Positions 51,963 to 61,192 of a DNA stretch of 64,000 nucleotides are shown here, piece by piece. The position numbers were made by a program, and so were the translations under genes. Within the stretch, counting starts at the first letter, position 1. Every line of letters starts with the position of its first letter. The stretch is from Paraclostridium dentum. Lineage in GTDB: Bacteria; Bacillota; Clostridia; Peptostreptococcales; Peptostreptococcaceae. The notes beneath the pieces were generated by a model. That model saw only the letters and a program-made list of their open reading frames with translations, searched no databases and was not told where the DNA came from. The stretch spans positions 62,001 to 126,000 of the forward strand of contig NZ_WIPK01000006.1 in the NCBI RefSeq assembly GCF_012922555.1. The letters run 5' to 3'.

Positions 51963-53795
51963 TTATATTTTTTTATATCTATTTTTTATTTTATAAACTG
52001 CAACTAATACCTCTGCTACTTCTTGATACATCTTTTCTGGTATCTCTTGTTCAATCTCTACTTCTTTATAAATAAGTCTTGCTAAAGGCTTATTTTCTAT
52101 AATAGGTATATCATGCTCTTTTGCTATTTCTCTTATCTTAAAGGCTATTAAGTCTGCTCCTTTTGCTACAACTATTGGCGCAGAATCTGCTCCTTTTTCA
52201 TATTTTATAGCTATAGATATATGAGTAGGATTTGTTACAATTACACTAGCTGATGGTACAGATTCCATCATTCTTCTTGATGACATTTCTCTTTGCTTTT
52301 GCTTTATCTTACCTTTTATTTCTGGGTTACCTTCCATTTGCTTAAACTCTTCTTTTACCTCTTGTTTTGTCATTTTAAGATCTTTTTTATATACATACTT
52401 TTGATATGCATAATCTAGGGTAGATACAACTACTAAAACAAGAATTATATTTTGTATTAAATCTCTAATTAACTCAACTATCGTTCTCATTAAATATGGT
52501 AGATAAATATCTCCGGTTTTCATTATCCCCATGAAGTTTTTCTCCATAAATGAGTATCCTACTTTAAAAAGAACAGTTACAATGATTACACTTTTTATTA
52601 AATTTCCTAATGCTTTCTTAGAAAACATATTTTTAAATCCACTTATAGGATTTAGTTTTGATAACTTTGGCTTTAATGGATCTGTTGTCATTAAAAAACC
52701 ACTTTGCATAAGGTTTCCTATTGATGAAAAAAGTATGATAATCATACCAACGGGTATTATAATTTTCATAAATCCCATTAAAAGAATCATCAATAAATCT
52801 TTTACCAATACTATTGAAAACTCATTTGTAAAACCAGTATTTAAATATTGAACTATATAGCTTTGTAGCTCCCCAATTATAAAATCAGACATAGCATAAA
52901 TTATCATAAGTACACCTAAAAGTGTTACAGTAGTTACAACTTCTTTACTTTTTGCTATATTTCCGCTTTTTCTAGCATCTTTTATTTTTTTGCCAGTAGG
53001 CTCTTCTGTTTTGTCATCAGTTGAAAGTAAAAAACCTAAGGGTGCCATAGATGTTACATGCATTTTGCTAGTGGCTTTAAAGGTTCCATCTAAAATATCA
53101 GTCATATTAATCAATAAATTATGTAATTCATTTAATATAAATGGTAATGAAATCACAAAAAACATTATTCCAACAATTACTTTTAAAGGCATTCCTATTA
53201 CCATTACATTTAATTGTGGTACACTTCTTGAAATTAAACCCATTATAAAATCTGTTATTATAAGTGCTAGTATTATAGGAACTGCTATCTTAAATCCGAT
53301 TATAAAGCACTGAATAAATATATTTACAACATATGTGTAATTATCTTTTAATATGTAACTTCCAACCTCAATAAGTTTAAAACTTTGACTTATACCTTTT
53401 ATAAGCTCATGATGTCCGTTTATGCTAAAAAATACCATTATTCCAATCCAATAAACTATATTCTCAATTAGTGTGTTACTCTCATGGCTGGTTGGATCGT
53501 AAATATTTATCATCGATAACCCAAGTTGTTGATCTATTAAGCTTCCAGCTATCTTTAAACTGTTTATACATATACTTGTTATATAACCTAAAACTAATCC
53601 TGTTATAGTTTCCATTACTCCAATATTGACTAGTTCATATACATTTTTAACCTCTACATTAACATTTATTGTAGAAGTAATTATTACCGACATAAATAGT
53701 GTGAAAGTAACTTTAAATACATTTGGCGTTCCACTCGGGAAAATTATAGTTATGCATGAAAAAAATGCAATCAATCTTAAAAATACAAATATCAA
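51963..53795 (-). CDS. fliR-flhB: Fused flagellar export protein FliR-FlhB
   Basis: This is a 610-residue single reading frame. Residues 1-245 match FliR (about six helices, with GSLIDQQLGLSMINIYDP and VPQLNVMVIGMPLKVIVG). From about residue 262 it matches FlhB, beginning DKTEEPTGKKIKDARKSGN. The FlhB autocleavage site N522-P523-T-H is intact, so substrate-specificity switching should work. Both parts are normally separate genes; the fused form is known in Clostridioides and related clostridia. The start is a TTG nine bases after the fliQ stop, with AAAGGAT upstream. No frameshift is involved; the frame is continuous across the junction. Confidence 0.93.
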   Translation of the reverse strand: MIFVFLRLIAFFSCITIIFPSGTPNVFKVTFTLFMSVIITSTINVNVEVKNVYELVNIGVMETITGLVLGYITSICINSLKIAGSLIDQQLGLSMINIYDPTSHESNTLIENIVYWIGIMVFFSINGHHELIKGISQSFKLIEVGSYILKDNYTYVVNIFIQCFIIGFKIAVPIILALIITDFIMGLISRSVPQLNVMVIGMPLKVIVGIMFFVISLPFILNELHNLLINMTDILDGTFKATSKMHVTSMAPLGFLLSTDDKTEEPTGKKIKDARKSGNIAKSKEVVTTVTLLGVLMIIYAMSDFIIGELQSYIVQYLNTGFTNEFSIVLVKDLLMILLMGFMKIIIPVGMIIILFSSIGNLMQSGFLMTTDPLKPKLSKLNPISGFKNMFSKKALGNLIKSVIIVTVLFKVGYSFMEKNFMGIMKTGDIYLPYLMRTIVELIRDLIQNIILVLVVVSTLDYAYQKYVYKKDLKMTKQEVKEEFKQMEGNPEIKGKIKQKQREMSSRRMMESVPSASVIVTNPTHISIAIKYEKGADSAPIVVAKGADLIAFKIREIAKEHDIPIIENKPLARLIYKEVEIEQEIPEKMYQEVAEVLVAVYKIKNRYKKI

Positions 53796-53804
53796 TTTTA
53801 AAAG

Positions 53805-54074
53805 TTATCCTTTTATATTTGCAACCATATTCATAATTTTATTTGTAAATTGAATAAGCTCATTTAACATCCAAGCTCCACCGATCGCCAATGTAATAGC
53901 TACAACTATCAACTTCGGTATAAAAGATAATGTCTGTTCTTGGATTTGAGTGGTCGCCTGAAATATACTTATTAGTAAACCTACCAATAAAGATAATATT
54001 AAAATAGGTCCTGCTATTAACATTCCTGTATATAAAGTTTCTTTTACTATGCTGACTACTACACTTTCACTCAT
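53805..54074 (-). CDS. fliQ: Flagellar export protein FliQ
   Basis: This 89-residue protein has two membrane helices and the FliQ phrases GPILILSLLVGLLISIFQA and QEQTLSFIPKL. It forms part of the FliPQR export gate. I choose the ATG at 54074, which follows GAGGAG, over an in-frame extension of 20 residues that overlaps fliP and is unlike the family. The length agrees with the usual 86-90 residues. Confidence 0.94.
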   Translation of the reverse strand: MSESVVVSIVKETLYTGMLIAGPILILSLLVGLLISIFQATTQIQEQTLSFIPKLIVVAITLAIGGAWMLNELIQFTNKIMNMVANIKG

Positions 54075-54091
54075 TTTAGTACGCTCCTCAA

Positions 54092-54757
54092 TTATTGAAA
54101 ACTTAGCAATAAAGATTTTATTAATAAATTCCATCCATCTACCATAATAAATAACAATAGTTTAAATGGTAGTGAAATCATAACAGGTGGTAGCATAAAC
54201 ATACCCATAGACATAAGTACACTTGATACTACTAAATCTATTAACAAGAATGGTAAATAAATTAAAAATCCTATTTGGAAAGCTGTTTTTAATTCACTAA
54301 TAGAAAATGCTGGTATTAATATATATAAGGGTATATTTTCTCTAGTTAAATTCTTTTCATTTAAATCTGAGTTTTCAACAAATAGTTTTATATCTTCTTG
54401 TCTAGTCTGTTTTAATAAGAATTTTCTTATAGGTTTTTCTGCTTTTTCTACGGCTTCTTCAAACTTAATTTCATGACTCATGTAGGGTTTTAGTGCTTGT
54501 TCATTTATTTGCTTTACAGTAGGAGCCATAATAAACATAGTCAAGCATATTGCAAGTCCAACTAATACTTGATTAGGTATTGTTTGTTGTGCACCTAGTG
54601 CAGACTTTATAAAAGAAAAAGTTATTATAATTCTTACAAAACTTGTCATCATAAAGACAATTGCACCTAAAAACATTAAACCTGTTAAAACTATAAACAT
54701 TTTCATTAAAGGAGTATAATCGCTTAAATATGGTGTTATATCACTTAATGTTTGCAT
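54092..54757 (-). CDS. fliP: Flagellar export protein FliP
   Basis: This 221-residue protein has four helices and a periplasmic loop. Family motifs are FVRIIITFSFIKSALGAQQTIPNQVLVGLAI (split over about 41-71), PLYILIPAFSISELKTAFQIGFLIYLPFLLID near 143-174, and LMSMGMFMLPPVMISLPFKLLLF. There is no cleaved signal peptide, unlike E. coli FliP. It overlaps the fliO-like gene by 17 bases. It is the core of the export gate with FliQ and FliR. Confidence 0.95.
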   Translation of the reverse strand: MQTLSDITPYLSDYTPLMKMFIVLTGLMFLGAIVFMMTSFVRIIITFSFIKSALGAQQTIPNQVLVGLAICLTMFIMAPTVKQINEQALKPYMSHEIKFEEAVEKAEKPIRKFLLKQTRQEDIKLFVENSDLNEKNLTRENIPLYILIPAFSISELKTAFQIGFLIYLPFLLIDLVVSSVLMSMGMFMLPPVMISLPFKLLLFIMVDGWNLLIKSLLLSFQ

Positions 54758-55145
54758 CTTTTTTCTCCTTTAGCTTACCTATTAAATTTATAGGGTTTTG
54801 TATATCTTTTTTTAAGTTCAATTTTTTAAACTTTAATTTATCTACTTTTAATACATTGTTATTTTGTCTTTTATCTTCTATCTCTTTTATGTCCTCTGGA
54901 GTTAAATCTTTTATTCTTTCTATATTATTATTTGAGACTAGCAATACACATCCATCTTCCCCTGTTTTTAAAACAACTAAATATGTATCTTTATTAATCC
55001 CAACTTTTTCTAAAATTTTTGCATATTTATACATTCCAACATTTTGTAAGTTTATTCCATTAATTTTATAAGCAATAGCAATTACTCCAATCATCAGAAT
55101 TATAAATGCACTTAAGTTTACTAAGTATCTCAATGTTTCATACAT
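54741..55145 (-). CDS. fliO: Flagellar biosynthesis protein FliO (FliZ-like)
   Basis: This 134-residue protein has one N-terminal membrane helix (about 9-27) and a small cytoplasmic domain with the FliO-type LEKVGINKDTYLVVLKTGEDGCVLLVSNNNIE. The tail is Lys-rich. FliO helps FliP assemble. Position before fliP and fold support the name; the sequence itself is poorly conserved. It starts 11 bases after motB. In Clostridioides difficile a fliL gene lies between motB and this gene, but it is absent here. Confidence 0.75.
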   Translation of the reverse strand: MYETLRYLVNLSAFIILMIGVIAIAYKINGINLQNVGMYKYAKILEKVGINKDTYLVVLKTGEDGCVLLVSNNNIERIKDLTPEDIKEIEDKRQNNNVLKVDKLKFKKLNLKKDIQNPINLIGKLKEKKDANIK

Positions 55146-55156
55146 AATAAGTTATC

Positions 55157-55918
55157 TTACTCCTTCGTGTCTTGACTTTGTTGCGGTTGTTGACTTTCTT
55201 CTTCTTGTTGCTTAGCCTTTTCTTTTTTATCTACTATTAAGATGTCTACTCTTCTATTTGTAGATCTATTTTCTGGAGTATCGTTAGCTACTAAAGGTCT
55301 AAACTCTGCATATCCTTTTACTGCAAATCTAGTTGGTGGAACCTCTTTATTTTCAACAAAATACCTTACAACACTTACAGCTCTGGCTGTTGATAGTTCC
55401 CAGTTTGATGCATACTGTGAGTTATGTATAGGTATATTATCTGTATGTCCTTCTACTAAAACATCATTATCCATATCTTTAACTAATTTTGTTATAGTGT
55501 CTAATGCTTTTATACTCGTTTCTTTTAAATCTGATTTTCCTGAATCATAAAGTATATTTTCATCTAATTGAAGTACTATACCTCTATCTTCTTCTCTTAC
55601 TTTAACTGAGTCTTGTAGATTATTATCTTGTACTGCTTTATTAACTTTTTTTGCAAGGTCCTCTTTTTCTAAATTAGACTTTCCTACTCCTACTTTTAAA
55701 TCTTCTATATTTTCAAGTTTTTCTATAGATGTACTTCCACCTAAAGAACTTTTTAAAGCTTTTGATAATTTACTTAACTTTTGACTATCTACTGCCGATA
55801 TTGAATATAGTAGGATAAAGAAGGTAAGAAGTAGTGTTATTGTGTCAGCATATGTATCCATCCAAGACCCTGTTTCTACATCATCGCCTTTTCCTCTTCT
55901 TCTATCTCTACGCGACAT
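55157..55918 (-). CDS. motB: Flagellar stator protein MotB
   Basis: This is a 253-residue protein. The N-terminal helix WMDTYADTITLLLTFFILLYS (18-38) contains the proton-binding Asp, D24 in YADT. An OmpA-like peptidoglycan-binding domain (about 110-235) has LVEGHTDNIPIHNSQYASNWELS and NRSTNRRVDI. The C-terminus is a Gln/Glu-rich tail. With MotA it forms the ion channel that drives rotation. The start overlaps the motA end by 11 bases. The ion type (H+ or Na+) is not decided. Confidence 0.93.
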   Translation of the reverse strand: MSRRDRRRGKGDDVETGSWMDTYADTITLLLTFFILLYSISAVDSQKLSKLSKALKSSLGGSTSIEKLENIEDLKVGVGKSNLEKEDLAKKVNKAVQDNNLQDSVKVREEDRGIVLQLDENILYDSGKSDLKETSIKALDTITKLVKDMDNDVLVEGHTDNIPIHNSQYASNWELSTARAVSVVRYFVENKEVPPTRFAVKGYAEFRPLVANDTPENRSTNRRVDILIVDKKEKAKQQEEESQQPQQSQDTKE

Positions 55919-56720
55919 TTACTGCTTCACCTTCTATCGTTCCTCTAGTGTAATAAGATTTCTTTTCTTTTGGAGTTAAGAAGTTTACTAATTTTTCTTC
56001 AATAACTCTAGTGCTATCTCCATTTTGGATACTCATAATTCCGCAAATCATCATATCCATACGTTCACATTCTCTTTCCCCTTTTATTTGAATGTTAAAT
56101 CCAATTGGATTTAGTATAGCATTAGCCATTAATGCCCCATAAAATGTTGTTATAAGAGCGGCAGCCATACCACTAGATATAGTATCTGGGCTCCCCATGT
56201 CTGAAAGCATTTGAATTAATCCTATTAATGTTCCAACCATACCAAATGCAGGCGCATAAGATCCCCATATTTTAAATATTTTTGACCCTGTAGTATATTT
56301 ACTTTCTACTTCATCTATTTCTATTTCTAATATTTCTTTAATATCTTCCATGTCAATACCATCTATTGCTAACTCTAAGCCTTTTCTTAAAAATGCATCT
56401 TCTATTTCAGAAACTTCTTGTTCTACTGCCAAAGGTCCATCTTTTCTAACTTTTCTAGCTAATTCCTTAAATTGATCTACTAAATCAACTTTATTTATAT
56501 TCCCTGATCTTAATATTTCTTTAGTTATTTTTAATCCCGTTTTTAAATCTTCCATTGAAAATGTTATAAGAACTGATGCAAAAGATCCTCCAACTGTAAT
56601 TGCTAGGGATGGTGCATCTACGAATGCACCTATCCCTGTTTTTCCTAGTGATATACCATATACAACAAATCCAAGAGCTAAGACAAGACCTACGGGAGTT
56701 AACATATCATTTTTTTTCAT
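55908..56720 (-). CDS. motA: Flagellar stator protein MotA
   Basis: This 270-residue protein has four membrane helices and a large cytoplasmic loop. It has the charged loop residues of the family (KELARKVRKDGPLAVE about 88-103) and the conserved helix phrase WGSYAPAFGMVGTLIGLIQMLSDM near 150-173. AAALITTFYGALMANAILNPI follows. It interacts with FliG to generate torque. It lies within the flagellar operon between flgE and motB, with a GGAGG ribosome site. Confidence 0.93.
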   Translation of the reverse strand: MKKNDMLTPVGLVLALGFVVYGISLGKTGIGAFVDAPSLAITVGGSFASVLITFSMEDLKTGLKITKEILRSGNINKVDLVDQFKELARKVRKDGPLAVEQEVSEIEDAFLRKGLELAIDGIDMEDIKEILEIEIDEVESKYTTGSKIFKIWGSYAPAFGMVGTLIGLIQMLSDMGSPDTISSGMAAALITTFYGALMANAILNPIGFNIQIKGERECERMDMMICGIMSIQNGDSTRVIEEKLVNFLTPKEKKSYYTRGTIEGEAVNVA

Positions 56721-56734
56721 ATTATCCTCCTAAT

Positions 56735-57568
56735 TTATCTCTTTAAATTTATTATTTCCTGTAAAAGTTCATCACTTGTTGTTATAACTTTACTTGCCGC
56801 TTGGAATGCTCTAGTTGTTACTATCATTTCTGTAAATTCTTCTGACAAATCAACATTTGACATTTCTATAGCCCCTTGATTTATCTGCCCATATTTTACT
56901 CCATACATAGGGTTTCCTGAGTTAGCTGTTTCTCCATAAAGGTTTCCACTTAAAGATTCCATTCCTTCTGGATTTTGGAATACTGCTATTTTTAATGTTT
57001 GAGCATTTTCAACCTTTGTTCCATCTGCTAGTAAATATGAAACTTTACCTTCTTTTGATATATTAAAAGATAAAACTTTTTGCATTTCTCCACTCGGATT
57101 AGGTTGTTCTTTTGGTATTTCTACTGGCTTTCCTTCTGTATTTAAAACTTTATATCCATCTGCTGTTACTAAGTTTCCATTAGCATCTAGCGTAAATGAT
57201 CCATCTCTTGTATAAGCTTCTTGATTAGGTCCTACACTTACAACAAAGAATCCATCCCCATCTATAGCTAAATCCGTTGGTCTTCCTGTTGGTTGTATAT
57301 TCCCTTGTAACATATTTCTAAATATTCCACTTACCTTAGTACCAATACCTATTTGCCCTGGGTTAACCCCTCCTATTACATTAGGGTCTCCCGCAGCTCC
57401 ACCAGGAACACTTGAATATATTACTGTTTGATTTAATGCATCTGAAAATCTTGTAGTTGATTTTTTAAAAGCCGTCGTCCCAACATTTGCAACATTGTTA
57501 CCTACAACGTCCATTTTAGTTTGATTTGCCTTCATTCCACTTATCCCTGAATACATTGACTTTAACAT
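56735..57568 (-). CDS. flgE: Flagellar hook protein FlgE
   Basis: This is a 277-residue hook-family protein. The N-terminal MLKSMYSGISGMKANQTKMDVVGNNVANV spans residues 1-29. GVNPGQIGIGTKVSGIFRNM is near 68-87, with ATG-type core LAIDGDGFFVVS. The C-terminal SNVDLSEEFTEMIVTTRAFQAASKVI spans 239-264. It is shorter than the enteric hook protein (about 400) but close to the Bacillus form. It follows flgD by five bases, the usual cap-hook pairing. FlgG-type rod protein is a less likely reading because of this position. Confidence 0.85.
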   Translation of the reverse strand: MLKSMYSGISGMKANQTKMDVVGNNVANVGTTAFKKSTTRFSDALNQTVIYSSVPGGAAGDPNVIGGVNPGQIGIGTKVSGIFRNMLQGNIQPTGRPTDLAIDGDGFFVVSVGPNQEAYTRDGSFTLDANGNLVTADGYKVLNTEGKPVEIPKEQPNPSGEMQKVLSFNISKEGKVSYLLADGTKVENAQTLKIAVFQNPEGMESLSGNLYGETANSGNPMYGVKYGQINQGAIEMSNVDLSEEFTEMIVTTRAFQAASKVITTSDELLQEIINLKR

Positions 57569-57572
57569 ATAA

Positions 57573-58178
57573 TTACTCTCCCTTTTTATTTGTATTTGAC
57601 TCTACAGAGTCTTTATTTTCACTTGCTTTTATAAGAGATCCATATTCTATGGATTTTAATTCTCCTGTTTCATCTACTCTTACTTCCATATAAACAATAC
57701 CGTCTTTAATTTTTATACCTTCTACTACTCCTGTAATAGTTTTTTTATCATCTGTCTCGTCATCATTTTTTGCTACATTATTAGTTTCCTCAGTATTATC
57801 TTCTTCTGGAGCATAAGCTTCTATTCTCTTTCCTATAAGCGCTGATGCTGTGCTCATTGCAGAGTTTACTAAAACTCCATTAGTTAATCCTACTAGGTAT
57901 TCCATTCCTTCATTTAAATTTTGCATCTGCTCTAAAGAACTAAATTGAGCAAGCTGCGTTACATATTGTGTAGGGTCCTGTGGGTTTAGAGGATCTTGAT
58001 TACTCATTTGTGCTACTAGTAGCTTTAAAAATAAATCTTTATTTGTTTCTTCTCCAGGCATAACTATATCTGTTCCATTTTCTGTTTTACCAGATGACTT
58101 GGTATTTGCTACAGTTTTAGTATTTGCTGAAGTTTTAGTACTTGTTTGCTGTGTATTTACTTTCATAAAATTATTCAT
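57573..58178 (-). CDS. flgD: Flagellar hook capping protein FlgD
   Basis: This is a 201-residue protein. The N-terminal region is Thr/Lys-rich. The FlgD signature DLFLKLLVAQMSNQDPLNPQDPTQYVTQLAQFSSLEQMQN spans about 48-87. A C-terminal region (about 115-201) replaces the usual tudor/FN3 domains and is rather short and acidic. It forms the scaffold on which the hook grows. It lies between fliK and flgE, as in most Firmicutes. Confidence 0.9.
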   Translation of the reverse strand: MNNFMKVNTQQTSTKTSANTKTVANTKSSGKTENGTDIVMPGEETNKDLFLKLLVAQMSNQDPLNPQDPTQYVTQLAQFSSLEQMQNLNEGMEYLVGLTNGVLVNSAMSTASALIGKRIEAYAPEEDNTEETNNVAKNDDETDDKKTITGVVEGIKIKDGIVYMEVRVDETGELKSIEYGSLIKASENKDSVESNTNKKGE

Positions 58179-58187
58179 AATTTACCT

Positions 58188-59414
58188 CTAAGCTAATATA
58201 TTAAGATTGGATTCATCTATTTTATTTTCATCTAAATCTTCTACAGAATTTAGTGATGTATTATTACTTCTATTATTTCTTTTTTGTTTCTTTTGATCTT
58301 CCTTTTTGCTAAACTCTTGACTTAAGTTATCTGAAAAGAAATTTTGGTCATTGGATTTCATTTCAACAACTATATCTTTAGCCTTTATTCCTAAATCGGT
58401 TAGATGCTTATTTATATCATGTAAATTTTTATTTAACATATTAAAAGTTTCTTCTTTTCCTACATGTATAAATACCTTTGTAGCTTCACTATCTTTTAAA
58501 AGCTTTATAGTCATATCTCCTAACTCTTTAGGATTTATATTAACTTTGATTTCTTCTATATTATTATTTTTTAAGTATTTAACCATTTTTATAAAATCAT
58601 CGCCAATATTACTTGCACGTATAGTTACTGCTGGCAAATTTTTATTTGTAGAGGATTCTTGAGTAAATGTTTTGTTGTTTATTATAGATAAATCACTTGC
58701 ATTTTTATCTGCTATATTTTCTAAGATACTCAAGCTTTCATCCTTGCTTTTATCTTTTTGATTCACATCTACAATATTATTTTTATTAGCATTTGTTGCT
58801 ACATTTAATTCTTCATATGACTTTAAAGATTTTATCTCACTGTCTACTTTTTTAATTCCATCTTTAGGGTTTTCATCCTGTTCATTGATATTTTCTGCCA
58901 GTTTAGTGTTTTCTTCACCAGCTTTTTTCGACAATTTATCTAGATTTAAACCTTTAGGTAAAATAATTTCATCATCAGTTGGTAAATCTAAATCATCAGT
59001 TTTAGTAAATTTATCTAAATTAAAATTTAAATCAATATAACTACTTATTTCATCATTACTTAATTTCATCATCTTATCGATATCTAATGCTTTTAAGCTT
59101 AAGTTTGATTTATCATTTATGCTCAAAATAGTATCGTTTATTGACTTCAAAATTTCTTCTTTTTTCAAATCTGGATTTACATCTGAATTATCAATTTCTT
59201 TTAATTTATTTAAGTTTGAAAAAAGATTTTGAATTAATGATGCTATTAAATCACAATCTTCATTTTTTTGATCTACATTTGTATTTTCAATGTCAATATC
59301 TAAAGAAGCTAGTAAATCTTCAAATCCACCTTTACTTGATAACTTAGTGCTTAAATTGCTTTTCCCAAGTGCTAAGTTTACTAAGTCGAAGGAAAAATTT
59401 AAGTTAAAATTCAT
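58188..59414 (-). CDS. fliK: Flagellar hook-length control protein FliK
   Basis: This is a 408-residue protein. A long disordered N-terminal part (about 1-265) is rich in Asn, Asp, Lys and Ser. A C-terminal hook-length domain (about 270-365) contains EIKVNINPKELGDMTIKL and FIHVGKEETFNMLNKNL, the family's L-x-P-x-x-LG-x-x pattern. It measures the hook and tells FlhB to change substrate. The tail ends in Lys-rich and Asn-rich sequence. It lies between fliJ and flgD. Confidence 0.85.
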   Translation of the reverse strand: MNFNLNFSFDLVNLALGKSNLSTKLSSKGGFEDLLASLDIDIENTNVDQKNEDCDLIASLIQNLFSNLNKLKEIDNSDVNPDLKKEEILKSINDTILSINDKSNLSLKALDIDKMMKLSNDEISSYIDLNFNLDKFTKTDDLDLPTDDEIILPKGLNLDKLSKKAGEENTKLAENINEQDENPKDGIKKVDSEIKSLKSYEELNVATNANKNNIVDVNQKDKSKDESLSILENIADKNASDLSIINNKTFTQESSTNKNLPAVTIRASNIGDDFIKMVKYLKNNNIEEIKVNINPKELGDMTIKLLKDSEATKVFIHVGKEETFNMLNKNLHDINKHLTDLGIKAKDIVVEMKSNDQNFFSDNLSQEFSKKEDQKKQKRNNRSNNTSLNSVEDLDENKIDESNLNILA

Positions 59415-59428
59415 ATCTCAATCATCCT

Positions 59429-59869
59429 TTATGATATATTCTTTTTGTTTCTCATGTACGCATATAAAGCAAATTCATCATTTTCTATTTGTTCTTTTCT
59501 CGCTTCTTCTTTTCTTAGCCTTATAAATTTATTTTCTTTTAATGTTTCTAATGACTTTCTATTTATTTGTTTTTCAATAAATTTATCTTTAGCTTCTACT
59601 ACTATTCTTTCTTTTTCTACTAATATTCTATTGCTTTGCTCTATAGTTTGACTTATTGAGTGAAGATAGTTTAATCTTACTTTCTGACTTACAGTATCCT
59701 CTACATCTTCAAACTGAGCATATTTTTTATAACTACAGTCTAATTTTTTGATGTTGTCTTCTAATACTTTTTTATCATTTTGTGCCTTTGTATATTCTAA
59801 TTTACTTTCTTCTTCTTCTTTTATTTTTATATCTAATAACTTTTGTAGCTTAAACTTATAGTTTGTCAC
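59429..59869 (-). CDS. fliJ: Flagellar export chaperone FliJ
   Basis: This 146-residue protein is almost entirely coiled coil and rich in Lys, Glu and Gln. The start YKFKLQKLLDIKIKEEEESKLEY is typical of FliJ. It binds the FliI ATPase ring and FlhA. The start codon is GTG after GAGAGG, 16 bases beyond fliI. The sequence is not conserved in detail; the name rests on coiled-coil pattern, length and position. Confidence 0.85.
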   Translation of the reverse strand: MTNYKFKLQKLLDIKIKEEEESKLEYTKAQNDKKVLEDNIKKLDCSYKKYAQFEDVEDTVSQKVRLNYLHSISQTIEQSNRILVEKERIVVEAKDKFIEKQINRKSLETLKENKFIRLRKEEARKEQIENDEFALYAYMRNKKNIS

Positions 59870-59884
59870 TTAAACCTCTCCTCG

Positions 59885-61192
59885 TTATTTGAATATGTTC
59901 TTTAGTTCGACTATACTCTCTTCAAATTTAGTTTTTTCATTTACACCTTGCTTTAAAAATGAATTAACTTTATCTATGTATTCAATCGCTATATCTATAT
60001 TTTTATTAGATCCATTTTCATATGCACCTATATTAATTAAATCTTCAGCCTCTTTGTATGTAGCTAATATATCTCTTGCTAAAGATGCACACTCTTGATG
60101 TTGGTCCTCACAAATTTCTTTCATAAGCCTACTTACACTATTTAAAATATCTATAGCTGGGTAATGGTTTTTATGTGCAAGGTCTCTAGATAAAACAATA
60201 TGACCATCTAAAATACCTCTTACTGTATCTGCAATTGGCTCATTAAAGTCATCTCCATCAACTAAAACTGTATAAAAAGCAGTTATCGACCCTTTATCAG
60301 ACATCCCACTTCTTTCCATAAGTTTTGGAAGTAGTGCAAATACTGATGGTGTGTACCCTTTTTGTGCAGGTGGCTCACCTATAGCTAGTCCAACTTCTCT
60401 TTGAGCCATTGCAAACCTAGTTACAGAATCCATCATTAAAATAACTTTTTTACCTTGGTCTCTGAAATACTCAGCTATAGCTGTTGCTGTTAGCGCTCCC
60501 TTTAATCTAAGTAACGGTGATTTATCAGAAGTTGCACAAACTACTACAGATTTTTTCATACCTTCTTCACCTAGGTCTCTCTCTATAAAGTCCAGTACTT
60601 CTCTACCTCTTTCTCCTATAAGAGCAATAACATTTACATCAGCTTTAGCTGTTTTTGCTATCATTCCTAAAGTTGTACTTTTCCCAACACCACTTCCTGC
60701 AAATATACCTATTCTTTGACCTTCTCCACAAGTTAAGAACCCATCAATCGCCCTTATACCTGTAGGCATGATATTTTTTATTCTTGGTCTTTTCATTGGA
60801 TCTGGCGGTTCATTTGAAAGACTATATCTTTCTCCTCCTAAAACCTCTTCATCATCTATTGGGTTTCCAATTCCATCAAGCACCTTACCTAATAAATCAT
60901 TACTACATTTAACACTAAGTGGTATTCCTCTAGCAACAACTTTACACCCAGGAGCTACTCCTGCAAGTTCTCCTAATGGCATTAAAATTACATTTTTATC
61001 TTTAAAACCAACAACTTCACAGTTTATAGGTTCATCTGCATAATTGTAAACTGTACAAAGCTCTCCTACAAATGCCTTTATACCTTCCACTTCAACAGTA
61101 AGACCTATTATCTTAGTCACCTTACCTTCTGATATAACTTCTTTAACTTCTAAAACTTTATTTTTCAATCTTTCAAAGTCTATATCTATCAT
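59885..61192 (-). CDS. fliI: Flagellar export ATPase FliI
   Basis: This 435-residue F1-beta-like ATPase has the Walker A GSGVGKST (166-173, K171). Walker B is in VILMMDSVTRFAMAQREVGL, followed by GEPPAQKGYTPSVFALLPKLMERSG and the catalytic Glu region IGERGREVLDFIERDLG. It forms a hexamer with FliH and FliJ at the base of the export gate. The start overlaps fliH by four bases with AGAGGAAC upstream. Length and motifs are standard. Confidence 0.96.
   Translation of the reverse strand: MIDIDFERLKNKVLEVKEVISEGKVTKIIGLTVEVEGIKAFVGELCTVYNYADEPINCEVVGFKDKNVILMPLGELAGVAPGCKVVARGIPLSVKCSNDLLGKVLDGIGNPIDDEEVLGGERYSLSNEPPDPMKRPRIKNIMPTGIRAIDGFLTCGEGQRIGIFAGSGVGKSTTLGMIAKTAKADVNVIALIGERGREVLDFIERDLGEEGMKKSVVVCATSDKSPLLRLKGALTATAIAEYFRDQGKKVILMMDSVTRFAMAQREVGLAIGEPPAQKGYTPSVFALLPKLMERSGMSDKGSITAFYTVLVDGDDFNEPIADTVRGILDGHIVLSRDLAHKNHYPAIDILNSVSRLMKEICEDQHQECASLARDILATYKEAEDLINIGAYENGSNKNIDIAIEYIDKVNSFLKQGVNEKTKFEESIVELKNIFK

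Noticed and set aside
54075-54134. Longer fliQ start
   Set aside because: It adds 20 residues unlike FliQ and overlaps fliP; the ATG at 54074 has GAGGAG and gives the normal length.
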